A stretch of 21,083 bases of DNA from G020351775 sp039588335 (GCA_039588335.1 JBDGZZ010000050.1:1-21083); one strand, 5' to 3'. Shown: positions 8,336 through 15,232, counted from the stretch's first letter. Translations and numbers: made by a program. Notes: a model not told the origin generated them from the letters alone.

Positions 8336-8628
8336 CTGCCCTGTTCCTCCATGCGTACCTGCTCCTCCAGAAACTTCAACCGGACAAGTAGATCGTCCAC
8401 TCGACCGCGCGCGGTCTGCAAACGCTGTGACATCTCCTGGTTTTCCGTCTCGAGATCGTGGATCCGCTCGCGCGATGCTACGGCATCATGATCCACGCCG
8501 AGGTCGGCCCGCTCTGCCTCGGCTTTCAACGCCCGCCGTCGCCACGACGCCAACTCATCCTTGACGTGCTGCAGGACTCTCTCCAGCTCGCGCAGCGCAA
8601 CGAATTCAGGTCTCTCGGCGTTCGACAC
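8332..8628 (-). CDS. Small coiled-coil protein, possible division-associated partner of ZapA
   Basis: I do not recognise a named family. The 98-residue product is almost entirely predicted helix with heptad-like leucines and alternating charge (LRELERVLQHVKDEL, IHDLETENQEMSQRL, VDDLLVRLKFLEEQVRM), so a dimeric or higher coiled coil is likely. There is no signal peptide or membrane segment. It overlaps the pheT end by 23 nt and zapA by 4 nt. Its size and all-coiled-coil character recall ZapB-like factors, but that is only an analogy. AAAGGA (8637-8642) lies 8 nt before a GTG at 8626-8628, which I use; a TTG at 8629-8631 would add one residue. Confidence 0.8.
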   Translation of the reverse strand: MSNAERPEFVALRELERVLQHVKDELASWRRRALKAEAERADLGVDHDAVASRERIHDLETENQEMSQRLQTARGRVDDLLVRLKFLEEQVRMEEQGR

Positions 8629-10963
8629 CAAACTTGTCCTTTAGTTGTTTGAGCACCCGCGTCACGGACTTGTCCACCTCCCGGTCCTTCAGGGTCCTGT
8701 CCGCGGCCCTAAATACCAGCCGCCAGGCAACACTCCGTCCCGCGAGATCTGCTGATCGATACTCGTCGAACAACTCCATCGACTCCAACAGGTCCCCCGC
8801 AGCCCGCGTCATCACCTCCTCAACCTGTCGAGCGGACACATCGGGGGGAAGTATCAGAGCCAGATCGCGCTCGACCGGTGGAGTGGTCGGCAGCGCTTCG
8901 TAGGCGATCGCGCCGCGTTCAGGGACCACGACGTCGAACTCGAAACCGTAGAGCGGAGCCGACCACGCCGGCCCGTCGAGCGACAACAGACCCGACTGAC
9001 CGCGCTCCCGACCGGTCTCATCTTCGACCACCCAGCCGTCTTCCCGCTCGAGGACCCTACCGCGCGGACCACAGACCCTGAGCGCCTCCTCAAAGATATC
9101 CTTGAGATCCCACTCATCGTAATCGGGGGCCTTCCCGGCCGATGTCCAGTGCGGTGGCGTTCTCGCTCCCGAAACCACGCCAGCCAGCCGAAGTAGCTCA
9201 CGGGGTTGCCTGCCCTCCGTCTCAGCCTGAAAGACCGTCCCTATTTCGAACAGCCTGACGTCGCGCTCGCGAACCGACCAGTTGCGCTGGGCCGACTCCT
9301 TCAAGGCGGGCAGCAGTGACTCCCTCAGGTACCCTTCCTCGACTGACATCGGATTGACCACACTCTGCGCCGCCTCACTTCCGGAAGCCGCAAACGAAAT
9401 GGAACGAGCCTCGTTGAGCCCGAGTGACGTGAGGACCCGTCTGGCCAATGCCTTCACGTCTTCAACTGGGTCGTCGGGTACCGAACTGGTCCTGTACGGC
9501 ATCAGTTCGATGGGGAACTCGTCGTACCCTTTGAGGCGCGCGATTTCCTCGATCAGGTCGACCTCGCGCGTTACATCGGGCCTCCAGCCGGGCACTTGAA
9601 CGGCCAACCTATCCTTCTTCGGCACCACCACGAACCCGACGCTGGAAAGGAAGCGTTCGATTTCCTGGCCGGGAATCGATATCCCTAGAAGGTGCGTCAC
9701 GCGCTCGGGGCGCAGGAAAACGGCTGTGCTCTTGCCCGGTCTCGGATACACGTCGACGGGAGGCTCCGGCTCCTCACCACCTGCCACCACCCGAATCAAC
9801 TTCACGGCACGGCCGATCGCGTCTGGCATGGATTGGATGTCGATACCGCGCTCGAAGCGGTACGAAGCGTCCGTGCTCATCTTCAGTGCCTTGCGCGTGG
9901 CACGTATGCGCTTGGGATCGAAATAAGCGCACTCGAGTAGGATATCGGTGGTTTCGGACGAGACCTCCGAATCACCTCCACCCATGACACCGGCAATCGC
10001 CGTGGGTCCCGCACCATCACAGATGAGAGTCATCCCCTCTTGAAACTCCCGCTGCTCACCGTCCAGAGTGGTCATCTGCTCGCCGGGAACGGCCGCGCGC
10101 ACGACGATCTTGTTGCCTCTGACCTTTGCGAGATCGAACGCGTGCATCGGCTGATTCAACTCGTAGAGGATGTAATTGGTGGCATCCACCACGTTGTTGA
10201 TCGGTCGGGCGCCGATGCTGCGGAGTCTCGCCTGCAACCAGTTGGGTGACGGGCCAATTGTCACACCACGGATGACTGCCGCCATGTACCGTGGGCACCC
10301 TTCGATATCCTCTACAGCTATCTCGGTCCCATCCACCACCCCGGGGCCTTCCGACCTGCGGGGTACCGCGCCGTCGGTGACCGCACCAGGGACCTCCTCC
10401 AATTTGGCAGCGGCGCCGTACGCCGCAGCCAGCTCGCGAGCTACTCCCTTGTGGCACAAGAGATCGGGTCGGTTCGCTGTGATATCCAGATCCAGCCGAG
10501 TGTCGGCCAGCCCGAGTGCACTGAGGAACGGCGTCCCCGCTGGCGCATCCGTGCTCAACTCCATGATGCCCGCGTGGTCGGCCCCCAGTTCCATTTCCTT
10601 TTCGGACAGCAACATCCCGTTCGACACGATGCCTCGTATCTTGCGGGCCGTGAGCTTGAGACCACCCGGGAGTTCGGTACCGACGGCCGCATACGCGTAC
10701 TTTTTGCCGGCTGCGACGTTGGGTGCCCCACAGACAACCTCGATCACGGAAGAACCGTCGTTCACCTGACACACCGAGAGCTTGTCGGCGTCCGGGTGTT
10801 TCTCGACCCCCTCGACGACAGCCACGACCAAGTCGCCCAACCCTTCGTAGAGTGGCTCGACCGCATCCACCGGTGCACCCAGCATGGCAAGACGCCGGGC
10901 CGCATCGTGCGGGTCGATTTCACGATCGAGCATCGCCGCGAGCCAGTTGATGGAGACGTTCAC
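8606..10963 (-). CDS. pheT: Phenylalanyl-tRNA synthetase beta subunit
   Basis: PheT is the tRNA-binding and editing subunit of the alpha2-beta2 PheRS that charges tRNA-Phe. The 785-residue length is normal. Visible parts are the N-terminal B1 helix region (NVSINWLAAML), an EMAP/OB-type tRNA-binding domain (about 42-150, VEKHPDADKLSVCQV and GLKLTARKIRGIVSNGML), the B3/B4 editing domain (including PINNVVDATNYILYELNQP), the B5 domain and core, and a C-terminal FDX-ACB domain (about 690-785, PPVERDLALILPP). The GTG start (10961-10963) follows the pheS TAG after only two bases. The 3' end overlaps the coiled-coil gene. Confidence 0.97.
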   Translation of the reverse strand: MNVSINWLAAMLDREIDPHDAARRLAMLGAPVDAVEPLYEGLGDLVVAVVEGVEKHPDADKLSVCQVNDGSSVIEVVCGAPNVAAGKKYAYAAVGTELPGGLKLTARKIRGIVSNGMLLSEKEMELGADHAGIMELSTDAPAGTPFLSALGLADTRLDLDITANRPDLLCHKGVARELAAAYGAAAKLEEVPGAVTDGAVPRRSEGPGVVDGTEIAVEDIEGCPRYMAAVIRGVTIGPSPNWLQARLRSIGARPINNVVDATNYILYELNQPMHAFDLAKVRGNKIVVRAAVPGEQMTTLDGEQREFQEGMTLICDGAGPTAIAGVMGGGDSEVSSETTDILLECAYFDPKRIRATRKALKMSTDASYRFERGIDIQSMPDAIGRAVKLIRVVAGGEEPEPPVDVYPRPGKSTAVFLRPERVTHLLGISIPGQEIERFLSSVGFVVVPKKDRLAVQVPGWRPDVTREVDLIEEIARLKGYDEFPIELMPYRTSSVPDDPVEDVKALARRVLTSLGLNEARSISFAASGSEAAQSVVNPMSVEEGYLRESLLPALKESAQRNWSVRERDVRLFEIGTVFQAETEGRQPRELLRLAGVVSGARTPPHWTSAGKAPDYDEWDLKDIFEEALRVCGPRGRVLEREDGWVVEDETGRERGQSGLLSLDGPAWSAPLYGFEFDVVVPERGAIAYEALPTTPPVERDLALILPPDVSARQVEEVMTRAAGDLLESMELFDEYRSADLAGRSVAWRLVFRAADRTLKDREVDKSVTRVLKQLKDKFGVERRET

Positions 10964-10965
10964 GG

Positions 10966-11991
10966 CTACTCCACGAATTGATTGAGGAAACGCATGTCGT
11001 TCTCAAACAGGATTCGGATATCCGGAATGTCGTACTTGAGCATAGCGATGCGGTGCGGACCCATCCCGAAAGCGTAGCCAGTATACCGTTCCGAATCGAT
11101 GCCGCAGTTCTCGAGAACCGCAGGGTGAACCATGCCCGCACCCATGATCTCTATGTATCCGGTGTACTTGCATGTAGAGCAACCCGTTCCCTTACAAACG
11201 TGACACTGGGCGTCGACTTCGGCCGATGGCTCGGTGAACGGGAAGAAGGACGGTCGGAACCGCGTCTTCGTGTCCGGCCCGAAGAAGTGCTTGACGAAGA
11301 AATCGATCGCGGCCTTGAAGTCCACGAAGTTCACTCCTTCGTCTACCACTAGACCCTCGATCTGCTCGAAGACTGGTGCGTGCGACGGGTCCCAGGCGTC
11401 TCGCCTGTAACACTGGCCCGGCACAACGATGCGGACCGGAGGTTCGAAACGCTCCAGCGTGCGCGCCTGCATCGGAGATGTATGCGTGCGGAGGACTATC
11501 CCTGGAGTCAGGTAGTACGTGTCCTGCGCGTCCGCTGCAGGATGATCCAGCGATATGTTGAGCTTGGTGAAGTTATAGTCCTCGGTCTCTGCCTCAGGGC
11601 CTACTACCCTGGTGAAACCGAGCTGGCGGAAGATGTCGCACACTTCATCGACCACTGCAGTCACCGGATGGACAGCGCCTCTCCAGGCCGACCGGCCGGG
11701 CATCGACCGATCGTTCTCGGACGTGGGCACTGATGGACCTGCCAGTGCCGATTCCCGAGCCTGGAACGCCGCTTCCAGCTCGCCCTTGATCTCGTTAGCA
11801 CGCGCACCTACCTCGCGCCGCTCTTCCGGAGCCAAGCCACTCAGAGATCGAAGAATCCGAGTGAGGGCTCCGGCCTTGCGGCCCAGGAGTCTGGTACGCA
11901 ACTCGGGCAGCGACGTGGCATCGGCCGAGGATATCTCTTCTTTGGCCTTGCTGAGTGCCGCGAGTTGTTCCTGGATGGTCGGATTTGACAT
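10966..11991 (-). CDS. pheS: Phenylalanyl-tRNA synthetase alpha subunit
   Basis: PheS is the catalytic class II subunit of PheRS. The 341 residues comprise an N-terminal coiled-coil arm (about 1-90), motif 1 region (HPVTAVVDEVCDIFRQLGF), motif 2 (RIVVPGQCYRRDAWDPSHAP, 187-206) and motif 3 (GYAFGMGPHRIAMLKY, 305-320). Four cysteines (263, 266, 271, 274) form a CxxC-x4-CxxC zinc-ribbon-like insert just before the EIMGAGMV strand; I know this insert from many bacterial PheS proteins. Motif 3 reads GPHR where GLER or GVER is commoner. ATG start at 11989-11991; it follows rplT after 18 nt with no strong ribosome site. Confidence 0.97.
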   Translation of the reverse strand: MSNPTIQEQLAALSKAKEEISSADATSLPELRTRLLGRKAGALTRILRSLSGLAPEERREVGARANEIKGELEAAFQARESALAGPSVPTSENDRSMPGRSAWRGAVHPVTAVVDEVCDIFRQLGFTRVVGPEAETEDYNFTKLNISLDHPAADAQDTYYLTPGIVLRTHTSPMQARTLERFEPPVRIVVPGQCYRRDAWDPSHAPVFEQIEGLVVDEGVNFVDFKAAIDFFVKHFFGPDTKTRFRPSFFPFTEPSAEVDAQCHVCKGTGCSTCKYTGYIEIMGAGMVHPAVLENCGIDSERYTGYAFGMGPHRIAMLKYDIPDIRILFENDMRFLNQFVE

Positions 11992-12009
11992 GGGCTGGTC
12001 CGACCCGGG

Positions 12010-12363
12010 TTAGAGGCTCTTCTTCGCGACCTCCGCGATCTCACCGAAGGCCGTTGGATCGCGTACCGCCAAGTCGGCCAGCCATTTGCGGTTGATCTCG
12101 ACTCCCGCCTTCTTCAACCCGGCTACGAACCGGCTATATGAAAGGTCGTGCAGACGCGCCGCGGCGTTGATCCGCACGATCCAAAGCTGGCGAAAATCCC
12201 GCTTCTTGCGGCGGCGGTCGCGATACGCGTAGCGCAGACCACGCTCGACCGTCTCTTTGGCGGACTTATAGAGCTTGCTTCTGCCACCGCGCGCACCCTT
12301 CGCGGCTTGCATGATCTTATTCTTGCGCTTGAGGCGCGCGACATTGCTCCTGACTTTGGGCAT
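12010..12363 (-). CDS. rplT: 50S ribosomal protein L20
   Basis: L20 binds 23S rRNA early in large-subunit assembly and, in E. coli and Bacillus, represses its own operon. The 117-residue basic protein matches the family across its length (MPKVRSNVARLKRKNKIM, GRSKLYKSAKETVERGLRYA, LWIVRINAAAR, YSRFVAGLKKAGVEINRKWLADLA). The ATG (12361-12363) directly follows a GAGAGGAAG site (12364-12372) in the nine bases after rpmI. It is followed by pheS. Confidence 0.98.
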   Translation of the reverse strand: MPKVRSNVARLKRKNKIMQAAKGARGGRSKLYKSAKETVERGLRYAYRDRRRKKRDFRQLWIVRINAAARLHDLSYSRFVAGLKKAGVEINRKWLADLAVRDPTAFGEIAEVAKKSL

Positions 12364-12372
12364 CTTCCTCTC

Positions 12373-12567
12373 CTAGGCCTGTATCAGTCCCCTGATCCGG
12401 GACTCGTCCGCTTTCGCAATTAGCGTTCCCTTGCGCAAATGGCGCTTCCTCTTGGGATGCTTCTTGGTGAGGATGTGGCTCTTATAGGCCTTGAAGCGTC
12501 TGATCTTGCCCTTGGCAGTCAGGCGAAAACGCTTCTTCGCACCGGAATTGGTTTTCTGTTTCGGCAT
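12373..12567 (-). CDS. rpmI: 50S ribosomal protein L35
   Basis: L35 is a small basic large-subunit protein. The 64-residue product is of normal size and shows the family pattern MPKQKTNSGAKKRFRLTAKG, then KAYKSHILTKKHPKRKRHLRKG. The ATG (12565-12567) is preceded by a GAGAAGAAG purine run. It lies 38 nt after infC and 9 nt before rplT, the classic infC-rpmI-rplT order. Confidence 0.98.
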   Translation of the reverse strand: MPKQKTNSGAKKRFRLTAKGKIRRFKAYKSHILTKKHPKRKRHLRKGTLIAKADESRIRGLIQA

Positions 12568-12605
12568 CTTCTTCTCTATCCGTCTGTGCGTCTGCGGTGG
12601 TGGCG

Positions 12606-13142
12606 TTACTTGGGCGCCATCACCATCGTCATATTGCGCCCCTCGAGCTTCGGCTGCATCTCCACCTTCCCTACATCTTCCAGCTCACCGTAGGCGCGGT
12701 TCAGTACTTCCCGCCCCAATTCTGGGTGCGTAACCTGCCGACCACGGAACATCATGGTCAGCTTCACCTTGTTGCCCTCCTGAAGAAACTTGCGTGCGTG
12801 CCGGGTCTTGAACTCGAAATCGTGATCGCTGATCCCCGGCCGGTACTTGACCTCCTTCAGGTGGATAACGTGTTGCTTCTTCTTGGCCGCACGAGCCGCC
12901 TTGGCCTGTTCGAACCGGTATTTGCCATAGTCCATGACTTTGACAACCGGGGGCCTGGCGGCGGGAGCAACTTCTACGAGGTCTAGACCCCGTTCCTGAG
13001 CGGCCCGCTGCGCTTCCTCGATCGGCACGATGCCGACCTGTTCGCCATCGGCCCCGATCAACCTGACCGGGCTGATTCTGATCTGCTCGTTGACTCGGAC
13101 GCGTTGCTCCTCTTTGTCATTGCGAACGTTTCGTACGGTCAG
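12606..13142 (-). CDS. infC: Translation initiation factor IF-3, probable CTG start
   Basis: IF3 binds the 30S subunit and checks start codon and initiator tRNA. The N-domain (RVNEQIRISPVRLIGADGEQ), the lysine-rich linker (AARAAKKKQHVIHLKEVKYR) and the C-domain (ISDHDFEFKTRHARKFL, KVKLTMMFRGRQ) are all present. From the CTG at 13140-13142 the protein has 178 residues. I chose that codon because AAAGGAG (13151-13157) sits 8 nt upstream of it, while the only in-frame canonical start, TTG at 13158-13160, overlaps the region of that site and lacks one of its own. Rare infC starts (AUU in E. coli) are known to give IF3 autoregulation. First gene of the operon, behind a structured leader. Confidence 0.95.
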   Translation of the reverse strand: MTVRNVRNDKEEQRVRVNEQIRISPVRLIGADGEQVGIVPIEEAQRAAQERGLDLVEVAPAARPPVVKVMDYGKYRFEQAKAARAAKKKQHVIHLKEVKYRPGISDHDFEFKTRHARKFLQEGNKVKLTMMFRGRQVTHPELGREVLNRAYGELEDVGKVEMQPKLEGRNMTMVMAPK

Positions 13143-13150
13143 TGAGGCAA

Positions 13151-13157
13151 CTCCTTT
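13151..13157 (-). promoter_or_regulatory. infC ribosome binding site that decides a CTG start
   Basis: The sequence AAAGGAG, complementary to the 16S rRNA 3' end, is followed by an 8-nt spacer and a CTG in the infC frame. The spacing is optimal for CTG. The TTG that would give the longer reading frame immediately precedes this site and so cannot use it. Confidence 0.7.
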
Positions 13158-13171
13158 CAACGTCGTTCAAT

Positions 13172-13204
13172 AAAAAAAGCGGCTCCAGGCTCTCCGGAGT
13201 CCGC
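13172..13204 (-). terminator. Intrinsic terminator / attenuator in the infC leader
   Basis: On the minus strand GCGGACTCC (13196-13204) pairs with GGAGCCGC (13179-13186), eight base pairs with one bulged A, and the stem is followed at once by seven T (13172-13178). It stands about 30 nt before the infC start and downstream of a promoter, so it is placed to act as an attenuator, not as the end of an upstream operon. A second copy of TGGAGCCG lies upstream at 13256-13263 and could pair with the 5' arm as an antiterminator. Confidence 0.75.
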
Positions 13205-13319
13205 CGCAGTCAACTCGACCTCGCCGATCAATCCTGGGAACCCAACACACACGATCGGCTCCAAGCCGACGGCAGAAGGGTGAAGCGTTCGTACGCTTAC
13301 TTCGCTAGTTGTCCGAGAG

Positions 13320-13348
13320 AAGCTACCCGGGCCACATGCGGGTGTCAA
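13320..13348 (-). promoter_or_regulatory. Housekeeping-type promoter of the infC operon
   Basis: The minus strand has a perfect -35 hexamer TTGACA (13343-13348), a 17-nt spacer and TAGCTT (13320-13325) as the -10, which keeps the key TA and final T of the consensus. An AT-rich stretch (CTAAATAT) lies just upstream. Transcription would start near 13312-13313 and run into the infC leader. Confidence 0.75.
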
Positions 13349-13378
13349 GCATATTTAGCGCATGAAGTTAGGGAGAAC

Positions 13379-13420
13379 GTAGGAGCGGGCGCAGGGAGCT
13401 GGGAGCGGGGAGCGGACCGC
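13379..13420 (+). repeat. GGGAGC-type low-complexity repeat patch, intergenic
   Basis: The + strand reads as imperfect iterations of a GGGAGC/GCGGGC unit (for example GGGAGCTGGGAGCGGGGAGC at about 13396-13415). It resembles the GGGAGCCGGGAACC repeats found twice in rsmA (17603-17630 and 17701-17731). It lies between the hydrolase stop and the infC promoter. I treat it as a member of the same dispersed repeat family, with moderate confidence since unit order differs. Confidence 0.5.
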
Positions 13421-13454
13421 CCCTCCCATCCACCTAACCGGCGAGCAGGGGTGA

Positions 13455-14351
13455 CTACAGGGGCTCGCAGCGGTACGACTTCTGATCCCGCACCACGCGC
13501 CCCAGGGCCACTTCGGGATCGTGCTCGAAAATCATGGTCCACTCTTCGGCTTCGGCTCGCGCAAGTAGGGATCGCTTGCTCTCCAGCGTCACCAGCGGTT
13601 CGACGTCGTAACCCATGATCCACGGCAGCGGAACGTGGGCGGAGGTAGGCACCAAATCGCCGAGGAAGCACGCGGTGTCGGCGCCGTGCGTGATTACCAC
13701 GGACTGGTGATACGGCACGTGTCCCGGTGTCGGGACGAGTCGCACACCTGGCACCAATTCAACCTCCCCCTCCACCAATTGCCACCGTCCGGCTTCGTCC
13801 ACGGGATCGAAGTTGTGTGGCAGGTAGCTAGCCCCAGTCCGTTCGTTGGTGTTGCGGGCAAACTCCAACTCACCCCGTTGAACAACGTAAGTCGCGTTGG
13901 GAAATGCCACTTCTGCCACTCCACTCTGCCACTCTGCCTCACTGTCGCTCTGTCCCGATGCGTAAGCCGTATTCCCACCGGCGTGATCGAAGTGCAGATG
14001 CGTGTTGATGACAAACTTGATGTCTTCCGGTCTGAAGCCAGCTTCGAGCAAAGCATCCTCGAGCTGAGTCGCGCCGTTACGTCCGCCGTTCTCGACACCG
14101 TAGATGTCGAGGAACTTCTTGTTCTCCTTGTTACCTATGCCAGTGTCGATCAGGATCGGGCCGATGTCGTGTTCGACCAACAGGCAGCGCAGTGACAGCG
14201 GAATGCGATTCAGTTCATCGGGTTCAAAGCGCCGTTCCCATAACGGCTTTGGCACCACACCGAACATGGCTCCACCGTCGAGCCTTTGACGTCCGCCGTC
14301 CAAAGCGTGGCACTTGAGGCTCCCAACGTCGAATGCAGTAACCAGTATCAT
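13455..14351 (-). CDS. Metallo-beta-lactamase-fold hydrolase
   Basis: This MBL-fold enzyme of 298 residues has the metal-binding motif NTHLHFDHAGG (HxHxDH at 118-123), a further His in TPGHVPYHQS (211), Asp in FLGDLV (232) and His277. It is close in style to the quorum-quenching lactonase / MBL hydrolase branch; the substrate cannot be told. The ATG (14349-14351) overlaps the exonuclease stop by 4 nt. A longer in-frame reading up to 14609 would add 86 residues of arginine-rich, family-unlike sequence inside the exonuclease gene, which I reject. Residues about 130-147 (ASGQSDSEAEWQSGVAE) are a low-complexity insertion between the metal motif and the conserved FPNATYVVQRGE strand. No signal peptide; cytosolic. 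Confidence 0.9.
   Translation of the reverse strand: MILVTAFDVGSLKCHALDGGRQRLDGGAMFGVVPKPLWERRFEPDELNRIPLSLRCLLVEHDIGPILIDTGIGNKENKKFLDIYGVENGGRNGATQLEDALLEAGFRPEDIKFVINTHLHFDHAGGNTAYASGQSDSEAEWQSGVAEVAFPNATYVVQRGELEFARNTNERTGASYLPHNFDPVDEAGRWQLVEGEVELVPGVRLVPTPGHVPYHQSVVITHGADTACFLGDLVPTSAHVPLPWIMGYDVEPLVTLESKRSLLARAEAEEWTMIFEHDPEVALGRVVRDQKSYRCEPL
13905..13956 (-). repeat. GGGACAGAG/GGCAGAGT low-complexity insertion inside the hydrolase gene
   Basis: On the coding strand this stretch is built of CAGAG, CAGTG and GGCAGAGTGG-like units, beginning with CGGGACAGAGCGACAG. It encodes the residues just before FPNATYVVQRGE, at a point where relatives usually run straight from the HxHxDH region into that strand. 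The reading frame is kept. It shares GGGACAGA with the repeat in pta. Confidence 0.55.
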
Positions 14352-15232
14352 AGATCGTCCATCGATTTCGGCAGGGCGCTTCGCTTCCGGTTGCGTTTCC
14401 TCCGCCCGAGTCGCTTCAGCTCTTCCAGTGTGGTTGCACCCTGCTCCGATGCAAGTTGAAGCAGCCTGCGCAGCACGTGCGCTGTTGCAATCGCGTCCCC
14501 GGAAGCCCGGTGACGTTCGGTGATCTCGACGCCGAAATACGAGGCGACGCTGTCGAGCGAGCGTGATTTCAGGCCAGGTACGAGTCGGCGGGTGAGATCC
14601 ACCGTGCACAGTCGTGGTCCGTGCAATACCAGATCGCGCGCAGACCTCATCTCGCGTCCCACGAACACCCAGTCGAACCGAACGTTGTGGGCCACGAAGA
14701 CGCGACCGGCCAGGGCAGCCATGACATCGTCGGCAATCTCGCGAAAGACGGGCTGGTCCCGAACCATCTCCTCGGTTATGCGAGTGAGTGACGAAGTGAA
14801 CGTGGAGATCCTTCGCTCCGGGTTTACCAGCGAGTGGTAGATCGGTTCGACCTTCTCTCCGGTTACCGCCACCACTGCGATCTCCACTATCCTGTCGCCG
14901 TTGGCGGCTCTGTTCCCGGTGGTCTCAACATCCACGACCGCAAAGGCACAGTCGCTGAGCTTGGGTGATCCCAACGACATCTGCGCCAGGGCCCACTTTC
15001 CGTCTCCCAGCCGTCGAACCCGGGGATCTGCGCCCAATAACGCCACTGCGATGCGGTCGGCAACGAGCGCGGGTGCCCGCCCAAGACCGATCAAATCTCT
15101 GGCGATGGTACCGCTGTCCGCCGGCCCCTGCTGCAGGTAGTGCAGAGCTTTGTCCACGAGCGTCCCGGTCGGATGCGCGTGCAGTCCTGGTCCGGTCACA
15201 AGTCTTCTCGCCTCACCGGCAGCGTCATGCAT
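14348..15232 (-). CDS. DEDDh 3'-5' exonuclease (DnaQ-like) with N-terminal extra domain
   Basis: The core (about 92-262) is a DnaQ/epsilon-type exonuclease with all DEDDh residues: VVDVETTG (Asp101, Glu103), AHNVRFDWVF (Asp187) and HRASGDA (His241, Asp246). It would remove 3' nucleotides from DNA or RNA. Residues about 22-82 (LVDKALHYLQQGPADSGTI to VRRLGDGKWALA) look like a small winged-helix domain, a combination unlike PolIII epsilon itself. The C-terminal tail is very basic (RLGRRKRNRKRS), suiting nucleic acid binding. No polymerase or GIY-YIG nuclease domain is fused. I give the ATG at 15232, 37 nt inside the arginine deiminase gene; a GTG at 15197-15199 with a GTGA overlap and 283 residues is an equally good start. 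Confidence 0.88.
   Translation of the reverse strand: MHDAAGEARRLVTGPGLHAHPTGTLVDKALHYLQQGPADSGTIARDLIGLGRAPALVADRIAVALLGADPRVRRLGDGKWALAQMSLGSPKLSDCAFAVVDVETTGNRAANGDRIVEIAVVAVTGEKVEPIYHSLVNPERRISTFTSSLTRITEEMVRDQPVFREIADDVMAALAGRVFVAHNVRFDWVFVGREMRSARDLVLHGPRLCTVDLTRRLVPGLKSRSLDSVASYFGVEITERHRASGDAIATAHVLRRLLQLASEQGATTLEELKRLGRRKRNRKRSALPKSMDDL

Larger units (their letters stand above)
13143..13313 (-). promoter_or_regulatory. Structured 5' leader of the infC operon
   Basis: From the predicted transcript start (about 13312-13313) to the infC start there are about 170 nt without an ORF. Hairpin 1 is AAGCGT/ACGCTT with an ACGA loop (13283-13298). Hairpin 2 is TCGGCT/AGCCGA with a TGG loop (13255-13269). 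An alternative pairing, GCCGATC (13253-13259) with GATCGGC (13223-13229), is a perfect 7-bp match and excludes hairpin 2. The terminator at 13172-13204 follows. In Bacillus, L20 controls infC-rpmI-rplT by leader attenuation; a similar mechanism here is inference, and I cannot see the L20 target directly. Confidence 0.6.
13161..13454. other. Intergenic region between the hydrolase gene and infC
   Basis: This is the only gene-free stretch near 300 nt. From right to left it holds the end of the rex operon, a GC-rich low-complexity patch (about 13379-13420) able to form a GC hairpin but without a T-run, an AT-rich segment, the infC promoter (13320-13348), and the leader with its terminator. Short open frames crossing it have no family-like sequence. 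Confidence 0.8.

Noticed and set aside
11152..11210. The four cysteines in PheS as a novel zinc insertion
   Set aside because: A CxxC-x4-CxxC insert at this position is known from many bacterial PheS proteins.
13172..13204. The T7 hairpin as terminator of the rex operon
   Set aside because: A promoter with a perfect -35 lies between the hydrolase gene and the hairpin, and the hairpin is in the infC leader, so attenuation fits better.
13396..13426. The GC-rich hairpin after the hydrolase gene as an intrinsic terminator
   Set aside because: It can pair, but no T-run follows on the minus strand and the sequence is explained by the low-complexity repeat.
14352..14609. An 86-residue N-terminal extension of the MBL hydrolase
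   Set aside because: The extension is Arg/Ala-rich, unlike the family, and lies in another frame of the well-supported exonuclease gene. The ATG at 14351 gives a normal N-terminus and an ATGA overlap.
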